A stretch of 64,000 nt of DNA from Lonicera japonica (taxonomy: Eukaryota > Streptophyta > Magnoliopsida > Dipsacales > Caprifoliaceae). The notes under the pieces were generated by a model. It worked only from the letters and a program-made list of their open reading frames with translations, did not search any database and was not told the origin of the DNA. Below are positions 47,833 to 59,737 of the stretch, piece by piece (position 1 is the first letter of the stretch; every line of letters begins with the position of its first letter). The stretch is from contig CM038468.1 in assembly GCA_021464415.1 (NCBI GenBank), positions 34,522,969 to 34,586,968 on the forward strand, read 5' to 3'. The position numbers were made by a program, and so were the translations under genes.

Positions 47833-49330
47833 ATGGTTCAAACAAGGAGCCACCCTGTAGAAAATATGAATCCTGAATACAAACCCTGTCATCAACCCCA
47901 TCACGAGTCGGACCGCGGCTCAAGATATAGACATGGCTAGACGCCCACCCAGGGGTCTAGACCACTCCCAAATACATTCATCCTCTCCATTCAACCCTAA
48001 TTATATAGACAAGGGTCCAGCGGCTTCTGAGGAACAGAGCCAAATCTCAATGTTACAACAGGAGAAAGATATTGTTATTGCAAATGCTTTGAGAGCAGAT
48101 TGTAGCCAATGCCGCATTAGGGTTGCCCAAGCCCTCGATCCTAGCCCCCACCAGGATCCACGTCTCTTCGACTAGGGAGGAATGTGTGGAGGATGAGGTG
48201 GATTCTCTATCTCTTGGATAAAAGAAAAGTCCAGCGGTGGTCAAGGAGCCACGAATTAGGATGCCTGAAGAGCAAAGGCGTCATAACGCCCCAACTATAT
48301 CAGCCCACCCAAGTGTTTTTGATCGGCTAAGGGACAGATCGACGCAAGTTGTTGCTAAGACAGAAAATCGCTCAAAGAGTTAGGCCGAACAGGATTTGAG
48401 AAAAATGATTTACTCGGCAATTACTGCCAATAAAACTTGAAGAGGGGAATTCAACGGCCGAGTTGGCCAGGAAGGCTTTGGGAGAAGATAATGGTTCCCC
48501 ATTTACACAACATATCTAGGACGCACCATTGCCGAAGAAATTCGACCAACAAAAGTTTAATCTCTACAATGGCGAATCTGACCCAGCGGATCACATTAGG
48601 CATTACAAACAAGTAATGGCCTATTAGAAAAACGAGGAAGCTCTGATGTGTAGAATGTTCCCAGAAAGTTTAGGGGACATTGCACTGAAGTGGTTCGACA
48701 AGTTGCCTCTCGCGCAGATCGACAGTTTTAGGGAACTAGCCGAGCAATTCACAGCTAAGTTCATTACCAATAACAGGATGGTCAAAGGGCCGGAGGCTCT
48801 TAACCCACTTAAAAAAGAAATAGGGTGAAAGTTTGAGGGAATATTCTCAGAGATATTGGGAACTCTATAGAGAAGCCGAGGATTGCGATTTAAAATTCGC
48901 GGTGAACACCTTCAAGTTCGGGTTACCTTGGGACAGTAATGGTATTTACAACGACCTAACGAGAAAGCCACCAAAGAATTTTAACGATTTGTTGTTAAGG
49001 GTGGATGAATTTTCAAGAGTTGAGGACGACGATAGAGCGATCAACAGAGCTGGTTTCAAAAGGGATAGGATTGTAAATGGTGACCGTAATAGAGTGACAG
49101 CTAAGGGAAAAAAGAGCAAAGAGGGAGATGATGATCAAAGGCATCACTACGATTTTTAACAAACCGAAACACAAGGTCATGTTTGAAATATAGGGTGAGA
49201 AATTTTTTAAATTGCCTAAGCCAATGGCTAGGGACCCAAGTACCAAGAACGCCGCTCTTAGATGATCTTATCATAAGGATCGTGGCCACCAAATAGAGGA
49301 CTGCAAAATGTTGAAACAATTTTTAAAAAG
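47833..49330 (+). pseudogene. gypsy gag remnant
   Basis: Begins with the ATG at 47833 (MVQTRSHPVE). The capsid core is at about 48541-49160: NGESDPADHIRHYKQVM, LGDIALKWFDKLP, REYSQRYWELYREAEDCDLK and LTRKPPKNFNDLLLRVDEF, a Retrotrans_gag pattern. A degraded zinc-knuckle region (SYHKDRGHQIEDCKML) follows near 49260-49310. Frames shift around 47935, 48180 and 48830 and stops interrupt, so it is dead. Confidence 0.8.
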
Positions 49331-49424
49331 GTTGGTCAAGTATGTGAAGCCCATTGGGGGTAACAAAGGGAAATGTAAAGCTGTCGAAGAGCAAGTGGCT
49401 GTTGTTCAAACTAATAGGTAGGTA

Positions 49425-50130
49425 ATGGGTGTGATTGAGGCTATTCAAGGCAAAGTTGATCGGTCCGAACCGACCAGGAACTTCCTCCGGGAAAGGTTGG
49501 CCCGTGCAGGGCTTTGGTTTGAAGCTAATCCCATAAGGGAAGTGTTAACGATATCGGCACCTCGGAAGAAGGACCCAAACAACAATACTTTGTATCAATT
49601 GTCATTTTCTGAAGAGGATTTGGAGGGGGTCGATGTACCCCATAATGATGCGTTGGTGATAATGGTCAATATTTGTTAACTTTGATGTCAAGCGAGTCTT
49701 AATCGATCCGGGGAACTCTTCGGAGGTAATGTATTTGAAGGCGCACAACCAGCTATTGCCTTTCATTTCTGCCAAGAACATAAAATCAGTGGATGCTCCG
49801 ATATATAGTTTTAGTGGAGATGCTATTTGGCCGAATTTGTGTCGTGAGCATACCAGTCAGGATAGGGGAAATGGTTTCCATGATGGAGTTCTTCGTTATG
49901 AACATCGACTCTCCTTACAATGCAATTCTAAGGTAGAAATTGGTTGGGCAAAATGAGAGCAGTTGCTTCTCCGTTCCATAAAAAGTTGAAATTTCCAACG
50001 CCCAAGGGTGTTTGTGTAGTGAGGGGGAAACAGGAAGACGCAAGGCTGCTTCAATTTGGTGGTCAGAGGATCGTTATCTGAGAAAAATAAACTAGACTCC
50101 AAGGAGAAAGTAGGTTCGAAGAAGAAATCC
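49425..50130 (+). pseudogene. gypsy protease remnant
   Basis: 49425-49679 reads openly through FSEEDLEGVDVPHNDALVIMV. Shortly after comes VLIDPGNSSEVMYLKA at about 49695-49740, the aspartic protease active-site block with DPG in place of DSG/DTG. Stops and shifts follow from about 49800. Confidence 0.65.
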
Positions 50131-50439
50131 AAAGAAATGTTGATCGATGTTGTAATACCCTGTAAGAGTATGGACTAAATTGTAAAGTTGCAAAAGTTCA
50201 GGGTTAAAATAATAAAGTTACGAAACTTCAGGGTTAATTATCGTAATTAAACATAAAGTTAGATTTTTATTTTATGGCCAACCGACTCTACCACCTGAAC
50301 AATCCTCCACTTCCATTTTCATTCCTTTTTGGAAATAGCAGTGAATTGAGCAAATAACAATTAGAAAATGGTTGTCCCATAGATGGTGGGGGAACAGGAC
50401 GACCAGAAGGAAGGGTCTTCAAAGACCTCATTCAAATCC

Positions 50440-51513
50440 CCACCGTTTTTGGTGTGGAAGAGAAAGATAAGTTTTTCTTAATCGGCAGCAGTTTGAATCC
50501 TATTGAAAGGGACACCTTGGCCGAGTTTCTTAGAAAAAACAAAGATGTTTTTTCCTAGCAGCCTTATGATATGCCAGGAATCCCAGCTGAAGTCATATGC
50601 CACAAGCTCCATATAAGCTAGAATTTTAAGCCAGTTAAACAGAAGTCACACTGGGTGTCTCCTGAAAAAGCCGCAGCAGTCAAGGAAGAAGTTCAAAAAC
50701 TACTAAAAGCTACGGCCATCAGAGAAACAGAATTTCCGTAATGGATTTCTAATCCGATCATTGTAAAGAAAAAGAACGGGAAATGAAGAGTATGCATTAA
50801 CTTCACAAACTTGAATAAAACCTGCCCGAAAGACAATTTTCCTTTGCCGAGAATTGATCAGTTTGTAGATTCAACAACCAGGCATTAGAGGTTGAGTTTT
50901 CTCGATGTGTATTCGGGTTATCACTAGATCCCTTTGTTTGGACCGAACCAAGAGTGCACAGCTTTTATCACTACAATGGGACTGTACTGTTATAAGGTTA
51001 TGTATGCATTTCGGGTTGAAAAACGCAGGGGCTACCTATCAATAGTTGGTAACGAAAATGTTCAGAGACGAAATCGAAAAATTGATGGAGGTCTATGTGG
51101 ATGATATATTGGTGAAAAGTAAGCTAGCGGCCGATCACATTCGAGATCTGGGTAAAACTTTTGAAATCTTGAGGCATTATCGGATGAAGATCAACGATGC
51201 AAAATGTACCTTTGGGTTTAGCTCGGGTTTCATGGTGAATAATCGGGGGATAGAGGCTAATTCGGAGAAAATCGAAGCGATTCTTGACATTCAGAGGCCG
51301 ACCAATCTGAAAGAGCTGCAAAAACTCACTGGTATGATTGCTGCACTGAATCGTTTCATTTCTAAATGCACAGATAAATGTATGCCTTTATATAAAGCAC
51401 TGAAAAGAACAAAAGAATTCGTATGGAATGATGAATATGATAAAGCTCTCAGCGAGCTGAAACAATACATTAGCAGAACACCCCTAATTTCTATCCCTGA
51501 ACCCCATGAATAA
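50440..51513 (+). pseudogene. gypsy reverse transcriptase remnant
   Basis: The region holds the RT blocks WVSPEKAAAVKEEVQKLLKA, NPIIVKKKNGK, CINFTNLNKTCPKDNFPLPR and the catalytic YVDD (51094-51105) in EVYVDDILVKSK. From 51046 to 51513 the frame is open. Before that it has several stops and a frameshift near 51010. Confidence 0.8.
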
Positions 51514-51519
51514 CTTTAT

Positions 51520-52330
51520 ATATACCTAGTTTCCTCTGATCGGGCAATAAGTTCGGCCCTAATCAAGAAATATGATAATATTCAAAAGCCTATGTATTTT
51601 ACTAGTAAATGTTTGATAGGGCCAGAATTAAATTGCCTGCCTTTAGAAAAACTTGTACTAGCATTAATCACAGCATCAAGGAAATTACGGCACTATTTTG
51701 ATGCTTATCCGATCAAAGTCCTCACGTCAAGTCCGATCAAAGCTGCTTTGAGAAAGGCTGATCTGTTGAGCAGGATGGAAAAATGGTCGGTAGAGTTAGG
51801 GAGATTCCATATTGAATAGGAGCTGAGAACGGCGATCAAAGGACAAGTCCCTGTAGATTTCATTGCTGAATTTACAGGCACTGCTGCAACAGGAAACCCT
51901 GACCAATTTCCTGTCCCAGCAGGGGGCAAGCGGACGATGACATGGGTATGGTTGACTCTTGACAATTCGAGCATACCAAAGAACCCCAAACAGTGGAAAA
52001 ACCAACTTCTTAGGTACTATGTAGAGATAGGTCCTCGGCAAGCGCAGGTTCGGGTGTCGGTATAGTGTTCAAAGCCCCAGAGGGAGGAATTATCGAACAG
52101 GCAATTCGTTTGGGATTTCGAGCTAGCAATAATGAAGCTGAGTACGAAGCACTAATTCTTGGTATGAGAAAGGCTAAGTAGCTTAGAGTTCAAGACTTGG
52201 TAATTCACTGTGATTCTTAGTTAGTCGCTAATCAGTTAACTGGAAAATATGCAGCAAAAAACGAACGAATGGCAGTTTACATGAAGGCCGTTCAAAATGA
52301 TGAGGGAATTCAAATTGGCATATATAGAAA
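51520..52330 (+). pseudogene. gypsy RNase H and second (archaeal-type) RNase H remnant
   Basis: 51592-51819 carries the connection/RNase H block (MYFTSKCLIGPELNCLPLEK and RKLRHYFDAYPIKVLT). 52050-52310 carries a second RNase H-like unit with [34 protein letters not shown] and LVANQLTGKYAAKNERM. This second unit is a hallmark of Tat-group elements. Stops are present in both. Confidence 0.75.
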
Positions 52331-52498
52331 AGTTTCAGAGAACCAGTAATTCGCATGCAGACGCTCTCGCTTCACTGGCTTCAGCCATCGATTCGAATCT
52401 ATCAAGAACTATCGAGGTAGAGTACCTACCAGCCCAAGTATAGATATGAGGAGCAACGAATGTTATGTGACATTGAGGATAATTTGGGGGTTTGCTAA

Positions 52499-53690
52499 AT
52501 GGACCCGATTATTAAATATTTAAAGGATGGGTTGGTCCTTGAAAATAGTGGAGAGGCATACAAAGTTAAAGCACAAGCAAGCAAATATTGGCTGTCACCC
52601 GAACATAAATTGTATAAGAGGTCTTTTTCTGAACCTTATCTCAGATGGGTTCATCCAAGGCTGGTTCAAAACACCCTTCATAAGTTGCACGAGGGGAGCT
52701 GTGGAAGTCATGCGGGTGGCAGGTCGTTGGCTCATCAGGCCAGGTCCCAAGGCTATTGGTGGCCGTTCATGCAAAAAGATGCTATAGAATACGTCTGAAA
52801 GTGTGATAAATGCCAGAAACACTTTCCCATGGTGCATCAATATGCAATAGCCTTACTTTCGATTATCAGCCCTTGGCCTTTTGCGATGTGGGGGTTAGGA
52901 TATCATGGGCCCTTTTCCTGGAGGGCAAGCTAAGAAGAAGTTCCTTCTAGTTGACATCGATTACTTTACAAAATGGATAGAGGCAGTCCTTTTGGCGAAC
53001 ATTGTAGAAACCAACGTGAAAACTTTTCTCTAAAAGAATATCATCACCCGCTTTGGTATTCCTAGGGCCCTGGTTTTCCGATAATGGAACGCAATTCATA
53101 AGTCAGATGATCGAATGGTTCTTGCACCTTCTTACTGAATAAAATGCAGTATTTTTCCAGTGTTTTATACCCGCAGGGAAACGGGCTAGTCCGAAGCCTC
53201 GAACAAGGTTCATTTTAGACGATTTGAAGAAAAGGTTGGATGAGCGAAAGGGGAGATGGGTACAAGAATTGCCTTCAATACTTTGGGCCTTCCGAACCAT
53301 TCCTCGCTGATCAACTGGTGATACACCCTACTCCTTAACTTATGGCACATTATTCCCCTCGAAAATCGTCTTACCTACGCTGCAGGACGGCTCAAGTCAA
53401 AACTGGAAACAATGAAGCCGCTCTAGAAGAAGCTTTAGACTTTTTCGAGTCCCGAAAGAAAAATTGATGCGATTCACTTGGCGAATTACCACAACACCTT
53501 GGCTAGGAAGTACAAAGCTCACACAAGGCTGAGGGAGTTCAAAGTAGGAGAATTAGTTCTAAGAAAAGTGCTCAGCACTACGGTTAAGCAACGTCATGGA
53601 AAACTCGGCCAAAATTGGGAAGGCTCTTACATGGTCACTTCGGCCAGTGGGACTGGATCCTATCTTTTGGAAGACATGGATGGTTGACCT
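52499..53690 (+). pseudogene. gypsy integrase remnant
   Basis: The zinc-binding N-terminus is at 52640-52850 (HKLHEGSCGSHAGGRSLAHQ and CDKCQKHFPMVHQ, so the HHCC ligands are visible). The core at 52890-53110 shows IMGPFPGGQ, DYFTKWIEAV and a DNGTQF-like block. The C-terminal part at 53478-53687 reads NTLARKYKAHTRLREFKVGE through GTGSYLLEDMDG. Stops and shifts occur in the core, so it is inactive. Confidence 0.8.
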
Positions 53691-53821
53691 ATTCCCAACC
53701 CGTGGAATGTAGCTAACTTAAGGAATTATTACCATTGAATGTAAATCCGAAAGTCGGACTCCTTTGTACAGTTAGCTAAATTAATGAAAAAATTAATTCA
53801 GTTTAAAACGAATGTTATAAT

Positions 53822-54215
53822 AAAGACCTTGCACAGTCAAGGCAATTCCATTTAAGACCTTTATCTGCAAAGGCAATCTTGTAAGACCTAACACTATAAG
53901 GCAGCCCAATAAGACCTCCTTTATGATAGGCACCTGCATAAGACCTTACCATACAAAGCGGCTGAATTTAAAATAAAACCTTTCCTTGTCAAAGGCAAAT
54001 AACTAAAGCAAGACCTCCTTTACACAAGGCACTTACACAAGACCTACCTTGGCTAAGCAGCACACTTAAGACCTTGCACAGTAACAAGGCAGTTCGCTTA
54101 AGACCTTTCACTAAAGAGGCAACTATGTAAGACCTTGCTCAGCAAGGCCGTTAACTAAATAAGACCTTTATACAACTAAAGGTAAATTTTTAGACAAGGC
54201 CCTCATTAATTGGAG
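53822..54215 (+). repeat. Degenerate AAGACCTT...AAGGC short repeat array
   Basis: About a dozen units of roughly 30-40 bp, each opening AAGACCTT or close and carrying an AAAGGC/AAGGCA box that is partly its complement, so each can form a small hairpin. It lies directly after integrase, where Tat elements often carry tandem repeats. Confidence 0.7.
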
Positions 54216-54822
54216 GGTAAAGCAGTATTAAGTCCTTCTGTCATCAAAGGCAGGCAAAAATTCACTTGGAGCTTTGTTCAGTTAGCGAAGTTCGCCAAAA
54301 TAAACTTTGTCAATAAAGTTATACTTATAAGTATGTTTGCTCGGGAAATATGGGTTCAAGCTCGGCATTATTTGCCGAGTTACGTGTTAATTTATTCAGT
54401 TCGAACGGCCAGAATTTGTGCTGTGATCAGTTCTTCATTTCAGAAACGCAAAAGTTGTAGATAACAACATAACGAAAGTACAGAAACATAAAATTTGTTC
54501 TTCATTAATACAGAAACATATACATTTGGCGGGCCTTCAAGGCCCAGTTACAATGAAATCGGCTACTGACTACCATGAAACCTACTGCTAATTACATTGA
54601 AGCTTGCTGCTGCAAAGAGCAATACAAAAAAAGGGAGGTAAGGAACAAAAAGAACAAGGAAGATAAAAAAGAAGGGATAAGCAAAGCAAAGAAAGCAGAA
54701 GAAGTTGGAGAAATGAGAGGGAAAGAAAAGGATGGAAAAATGAGAGGATGGAGAGGAAGCAAAGATGGAAATTGAGTTTGAGAGGGAAGGACACAACGAG
54801 ATTATTTCTGCCTTACTAATTC

Positions 54823-55059
54823 TTAAGCTCCACCTCCAAGCCTATCTATGTCTTCTAATGCAGCAACGTACAGCCTCTTCAGACGACGATGGCTCCTCCT
54901 AAGGTGGCGTAACTTCTCTTTCACATGCCAGTACCTTGTTGACAGTCCAGTGATCTTGTCCTTCAGTACGGCGACTTTTCCAGCTAGTCTCCTCAACTTT
55001 CCGGCAGGAGGAGGAGCAGAATCGTAATCCTGTGAACCTGTGTCACTATTCTCAGACAT
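54823..55059 (-). CDS. Antisense small coiled-coil ORF 1 in the gypsy element
   Basis: 78 residues, MSENSDTGSQDYDS... to IDRLGGGA. After an acidic/proline start it is rich in Arg, Lys and Leu with heptad-like spacing (LRRLAGKVAVLKDKITGL; LRHLRRSHRRLKRLY), suggesting a basic coiled coil. A TATAAAAT box lies 62 bp upstream (55121-55128, minus). Downstream is a GGGCCTT-GAAGGCCC hairpin (54531-54545), then AATGAAG, a weak poly(A)-like signal. It resembles antisense ORF 2 in length and plan. Function unknown. Confidence 0.5.
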   Translation of the reverse strand: MSENSDTGSQDYDSAPPPAGKLRRLAGKVAVLKDKITGLSTRYWHVKEKLRHLRRSHRRLKRLYVAALEDIDRLGGGA

Positions 55060-55663
55060 TGAAGAAGATAAATATTTTCTTCCAAAAGGAATCTTGAAGT
55101 GAAGGATAAAAAGAGGGGGCATTTTATAGGGGTTCCAAAACCCTAAGGGTATCAATTGGATATTTTTGAAAAGGGAAAACTGTCCTTTCATTTGAGGAGA
55201 TGGTTCACATCGAAAACCATCATTCCATTAATGGACAGTACTTGCCAATCACTGACGACACATGGAGAATCAGGATTACCAAACGACGTGGTGCCTTAAC
55301 AGACATGTGGGAATTACTTAGTAAAATAACTATTAAGTAAAATTCAAACTCGCCAGAGACCAAAGCTCGGCAATATGCTCTGAGATTCGCTATTTGGCGA
55401 AATCACTGCTAAGGGTGAATTGACACTCGGCAGGGATCAAACTTAGATCATAAGAACCAAAGTTCAGCGCCAATCTTCATCGGCTGGCATTAAACAGTAA
55501 AAGTCAAGAAGACAACATAGTACGGTACTTAACAAAAAAGGATAAATTTTTATTACTAATAGGCAGAAGTTACAAACTACAATGTGTAAGGCTTCGCGGC
55601 CCTAGCAATTACAAAAGAAAGAACGAAAACTAAAAACCTAGACGCAAAGCTGGACTAGGTCCT

Positions 55664-55909
55664 TCATTTTCCTCCTCGGAGCATGTCTCTCTCCTTGGTC
55701 ATTGAGGCGAGTTTCGTCTTCAGGCGATCATATTGCCGAACCAAATGATCGTAACGGCCCTTTAGATGGCAGTATTTCCTCCTAAGATGCTGAAGGTCTG
55801 CTGCTAGGGTAGTTACATCTTTTTCCAGGGCCCCAACCTTTGTAGTAAGGCCTTCCCAATCGACATTGGGGGAGGTGGTGTCAGACATAGTCTCATCTGC
55901 ATTTGGCAT
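55664..55909 (-). CDS. Antisense small coiled-coil ORF 2 in the gypsy element
   Basis: 81 residues from the ATG at 55909 (MPNADETMSDTTSP) or 74 from the next ATG at 55888 (MSDTTSP), ending ERDMLRGGK. Predicted basic coiled coil (LRRKYCHLKGRYDHLVRQYD). Like ORF 1 it starts MS plus an acidic/Ser-Thr run and ends with glycines. TATA-like words lie about 90-105 bp upstream (TTTATAA at 56010-56017). The hairpin-like GGGCCGCGAAGCC occurs downstream at 55588-55602, followed by AATAAAAAT. Confidence 0.5.
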   Translation of the reverse strand: MPNADETMSDTTSPNVDWEGLTTKVGALEKDVTTLAADLQHLRRKYCHLKGRYDHLVRQYDRLKTKLASMTKERDMLRGGK

Positions 55910-56435
55910 TATTAAAGGAAGTGTTCTTAACTCTACTACAAAAATTCTCCTGAAGATCGAAGTTTTTGTGATGAAAAAAAAGAAAGAATACAGAGGTTTG
56001 TATAGAGGGTTATAAACCCGTGGGCAGTGAATGCACCGTATCACGAAAGTGTGTCTCTATTCAAAGTCTCATTCTCACCAAGAGTCTTATAGGGAAGGTA
56101 AAGGATCTTCAGTTGGCAAGTGACTAATCTAAGAGGCCACGTAGCCAACGGGGGAGGAGCATCAACCGTCGCAATCCTTCAGATCGGCAATTGAATTGGA
56201 AATTCAAAAATATTGCTAAGTACAGATCATATTCGGGGGTCGTTGGGCGTAACTGCTAGTATGTGCTGATTCTAGTTGACAGAAGATAACGCTGTTAATC
56301 AAAATTCCGGCCCCAAAAGACTAAGTTACCCAGTATTGCTAACGAGAAATTCATCAGAGGAGCTGGTTTCAGTGAGAAATTATATTCGGCCAAAAAAATG
56401 AATTTTCATTGATAAGCTCAAAAATTACATACGGA

Positions 56436-56450
56436 GGGGCTTCGTGACCC
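56436..56450 (-). terminator. 3' hairpin motif of antisense module 3
   Basis: On the minus strand GGGTCACGAAGCCCC, followed 30-40 bases on by AATGAAAAT, a poly(A)-like word. Similar hairpins end the other two modules (55588-55602 and 54531-54545), all of the form GGG-Y-C-NN-GAAG-CC. Likely part of a shared 3' UTR; the function is inferred. Confidence 0.4.
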
Positions 56451-56486
56451 AGTTGTTACAAAAGCAAAGAAGACAAACACAAAAAT

Positions 56487-59122
56487 TCAAACTTGGATGT
56501 CATCGGCACCAGTATTATCGACATTGTGACCTTCAGCTTGAGCTTCTGTGTTCTCGATGTTGGCATCGTCAGTGTGAGCCTCCTCGGTTGCTTCGTCATC
56601 ATTGGCTTGTTGCGCTTCTGCGAGCAAGCCTGGAGGGCGGAGCACAACCTTATCAAACATGGCACCACCCTTAGCAACGCCAGTAGTGGTTAACCCGAAT
56701 CTATACCCGGCCTTGTATAACAGATCTTTTATCTTTATCATCTCATCTGCTACATCACTCGAGGCATCGTCCTAACCTTGAAGCTCAACCTCCTTCAGCT
56801 CGTCTTTGTGCTTGGATTCCAATTCACGAATCCTGCCCTCAGCCCCCTTCTTCTCCTCTTCCCTAGCCTGGTGGATAGCGTCGGCCCTGAGCCTATCAGC
56901 CTGCTTGAAGGAATTCTGGAGTTCAACTACTTGATTTTGGAGTGTACTTGATTTTCCTTCTCCAAATTGGCCCTGGTTTCTTCAGCCAATTTCATCTGTG
57001 CCTCATGATTGGCTTTGCACTTGGAGAGCTTGCTCTTAGCCTTATCAGCTTCCTTCTTGGCCTTCGACGCCTTCACCTTGCGATCTTTTATTTCCTTGGC
57101 ATGACGAATAACCAGTTCGGTAAGGCACTTGCCAGCCTGAAAAATCAACAAGAAGTCAATAAAAAGAGAATATAAGAGAGAAATATGAAAGTGATCAAAC
57201 AGAGTTCTAAACAGCTTACCTTGGCGAGACACTGAAAACTCCTGCATCCCAGCTTCGAGGTTTTGATGCCCTTCAATACCTTGCCATCTTCCGGCATGGT
57301 CATGCTCGAGACCAGGGCAAAACCAACCTTGCTATCCGCCATGGCAGAATCTCGTATAGTGACCAGCCGATTCTCCTGAGAGATGTACGGCCGGGGAATG
57401 AACAAATTGGCAGGCCTATTCTCATACTAGTTGCCCTCGCCTATGTCTGTTATATCGACTTGAACTGGCGAGTCGATTAAATTCTCTACGCCAATAACTT
57501 ATAGGCCTTTGGTGTTAATTTGAGGGGGAGGAACTTCGACAACTCCTTCCCGTTCAATTGGAGTCACTTTAGGGGTTCTAGTCCCCTCTAAAGATGACCC
57601 AACTTGCACCAACTTTCTTCTCTTCGACTGTGGTGACGCCGAGCTCCCAGAGGCACTAGCCATGGTTGGAACACCAGATTTTTGGAGTTTGGCATTCATG
57701 AAGTCCAAAACCGATCTTTGGCCAGCCATATCTTCAGCCCCGAGGATTGGGGGGAATGAGGAGGCGGGGAGACCTTCTTCGTGACCTCTTTCTCAATTGG
57801 AGGTTGTCAACCTTTCCAAAGAGTTCCTCGCCCGCAGTACCAGTCTCCAAAAGCCGATCAGACTCTTCAGTCAAAACTTGAATAGCTTCACTGTGACCTT
57901 GAAAAACTGGGATGGCAAATGGGACCTGGACTATTGTAATGCCCCTGTTTACCCGCTCGGATGGTTCGGATATTCTAAGGGGACGAATGGAACTAAGGGG
58001 GAAGGCGAGTTCAACAGCTTATGCTAACTCTGCCACGGGCTCCTTGCCTTTAGCTTTCTTCTTCTTCTTCTTCTTTGAGCTGTCACCAATGAATGCTAAG
58101 TTTGGGGACTTTCTTTGTGCTAGGAGGGCCTTATTATATCATCCTTTTGAGCTAACCAGTTATTGACGATGTGAAATTTCTTAAAGAGATCGTATTTTTC
58201 TCTATCGATTGGTCGGCTTCCAACCCACTTGACGATATTTGTGCGGCTAGAGAAAGTATGGTATAGCAGATGGTACTCGAGTAGTATGTGTGCCGATCTC
58301 GGATGGTTGAAGGGAGTCCTCACTCCAAACCCGTCGTGATTTATGATGGCGTTTATGTGCTCGAGGTTGAGTTCATCTATCGAAGGTTTCTCGAAACACT
58401 TTTTAGCGCCGCAGACTACAAAACGATGAAAGATATATCAAATATAAAAAAACACAGCGGGGAAAATTTAAGTAAATGATAATCGAAGCACCAACTGGGA
58501 GAGCCGAATTGTCTGGGTACTTTCTTATTTACAGGATCGGGCTCCACATTCCCAACTATGATTACTATATCGCTATACATCGTCTTATGAGAGGATGTTA
58601 GCCCTTCTACTATTGAGGGAGAAGTAGGCCTGGCCCTTAAATTCCATTTGTCCTTAGATTGGCTGATGAGATAACAATACTTGATCTCGTTCATACCTAG
58701 TCGAATGTCAAACCTACGATTAAGCTCGGCCACCCCAAGAATAATCCTAATTACGTTGGGGGTTAACTGACAGAGATGAAATCTCATGTCTCTGAGAAAA
58801 TCGACCAAAAAGGGATGCAGAGATAGTGTGAGCCCGGCAGCTCTGAAAAAGGAAATGAAAATGGGATATTGATTTTCGGGCATAGAATTTGTAAGGCTGC
58901 CCCTAAAAGGATCTTCATTATCGCCGTACTCCCTCTAAAATACTCCGTTGGGGATATAAAGATCCTCGAACTCCAACCTACTCGCCTCGGTCAAAGTATA
59001 TTTGCCTATAATGTCCGATTGATTAGGTGTAACGAAGGCGAAGGGGTGTAACTAGGATTTGCTCTGACGTACAAAAATAAGAAGAAAAAAAGAATATGAA
59101 GCTGAGGAAAACTTACAGGAGA
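56487..59122 (-). pseudogene. Antisense multi-exon gene with PF04195-like domain
   Basis: Third antisense module. A leader exon ends at GTAAGT near 59122 and an acceptor lies near 59050. The next exon holds EDLYIPNGVF, one in-frame stop, then ISFFRAAGLTLSLHPFLVDF, QLTPNVIRIILGVAELNRRF and EIKYCYLISQSKDKWNLRAR, matching the plant 'putative gypsy type transposon' domain (PF04195). Later exons give VNNWLAQKDD (58150), a Ser/Lys-rich linker (57729-57499), and a Lys/Ala coiled coil (57135-56940) joined by an intact intron (57138-57220). Tail to 56487 is acidic (EATEEAHTDDANIE). The stop and frame gaps suggest it is now broken. Confidence 0.55.
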
Positions 59123-59525
59123 TCGACACCTATTGATGGGGAAGAACTCCAAAGTAATTGACCGGAAATAGATATAGGCAGTTGAGAACAGGAAGAAACC
59201 CTAGAACTTTCGAAAGAGAAATGAAGAAGATGAAAGACATAAGAATGTAAAAAAGTACCTTATATATTTTCTTATGCTCTCTCTTTCTATAAGTCCAAGC
59301 GGCGCTTCTTTTTGAAAACTCGCGCCCACGATGACCCTATTTAACGAGACATGATAGCTATTCGCACGTACACTCAACCGCGAACAACCTCTAAGGTGCA
59401 GACACATGTACACAGCTGGCCTGCACCGAACCTACCAAACAACTGGCTGACGATCGAACATGACACATCAAGTTCAAGTGCTCAAGTCTGTAAGCTCGGC
59501 AGAACTTAGGTGCTTGTGGGGAAAT

Positions 59526-59551
59526 TGTGGGAGCATAATTCTAGAACCTCT
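59526..59551 (+). repeat. Start of the gypsy right LTR, cut by copia
   Basis: Twenty-six bases from TGTGGGAGCATAATTC to CCTCT, identical to 46906-46931. The next base is the first of a copia LTR. The rest of this LTR should reappear after the copia element outside the window, starting with a repeat of about 5 bp such as CCTCT. Confidence 0.8.
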
Positions 59552-59725
59552 TATTGATAATTTAATATTATTTAGATTAGTTATTTATTTATGTTATTTT
59601 GTTTATGGTAGAATCCCACCTTGATAGGTATTTTAGGTAAGGTAGGATGTTATTCCCTATATAATGTCCTATTATTCAATCTTTATTATAATGGAATAAG
59701 AACTATTGTTCTCTCTAAATTAATA
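59552..59725 (+). repeat. Left LTR of the young copia element
   Basis: 174 bp, beginning TATTGATAATTT and ending AAATTAATA, imperfect inverted ends derived from TG/CA-type termini. A TATA-like CTATATAATG is at about 59656. Confidence 0.75.
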
Positions 59726-59737
59726 TGGTATCAGAGG
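59726..59737 (+). other. Primer binding site (initiator tRNA-Met)
   Basis: TGGTATCAGAGG directly after the LTR, complementary to the 3' end of plant initiator tRNA-Met. A GC-rich leader of about 470 bp runs from here to gag. Confidence 0.85.

Larger units (their letters stand above)
46906..59551 (+). mobile_element. Ty3/gypsy Tat-type retrotransposon (decayed)
   Basis: The left LTR is 46906-47672, with TGTGGG...CCCACA ends. The right LTR begins at 59526 and is broken at 59551 by a copia insertion. In order: gag, protease, RT, RNase H, a second RNase H domain, integrase, a short repeat array, then three antisense gene modules. The gene order with integrase after RNase H marks Ty3/gypsy. The extra RNase H, long 3' region and antisense genes point to the Tat lineage. 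Stops are scattered through the sense genes. It lies about 420 bp upstream of the first visible NOV exon. Confidence 0.85.

Noticed and set aside
54563..54796. Hydrophobic Phe/Ser-rich frame at 54563-54796
   Set aside because: It is the complement of a purine-rich stretch in the gypsy 3' region, with no start context or relatives.
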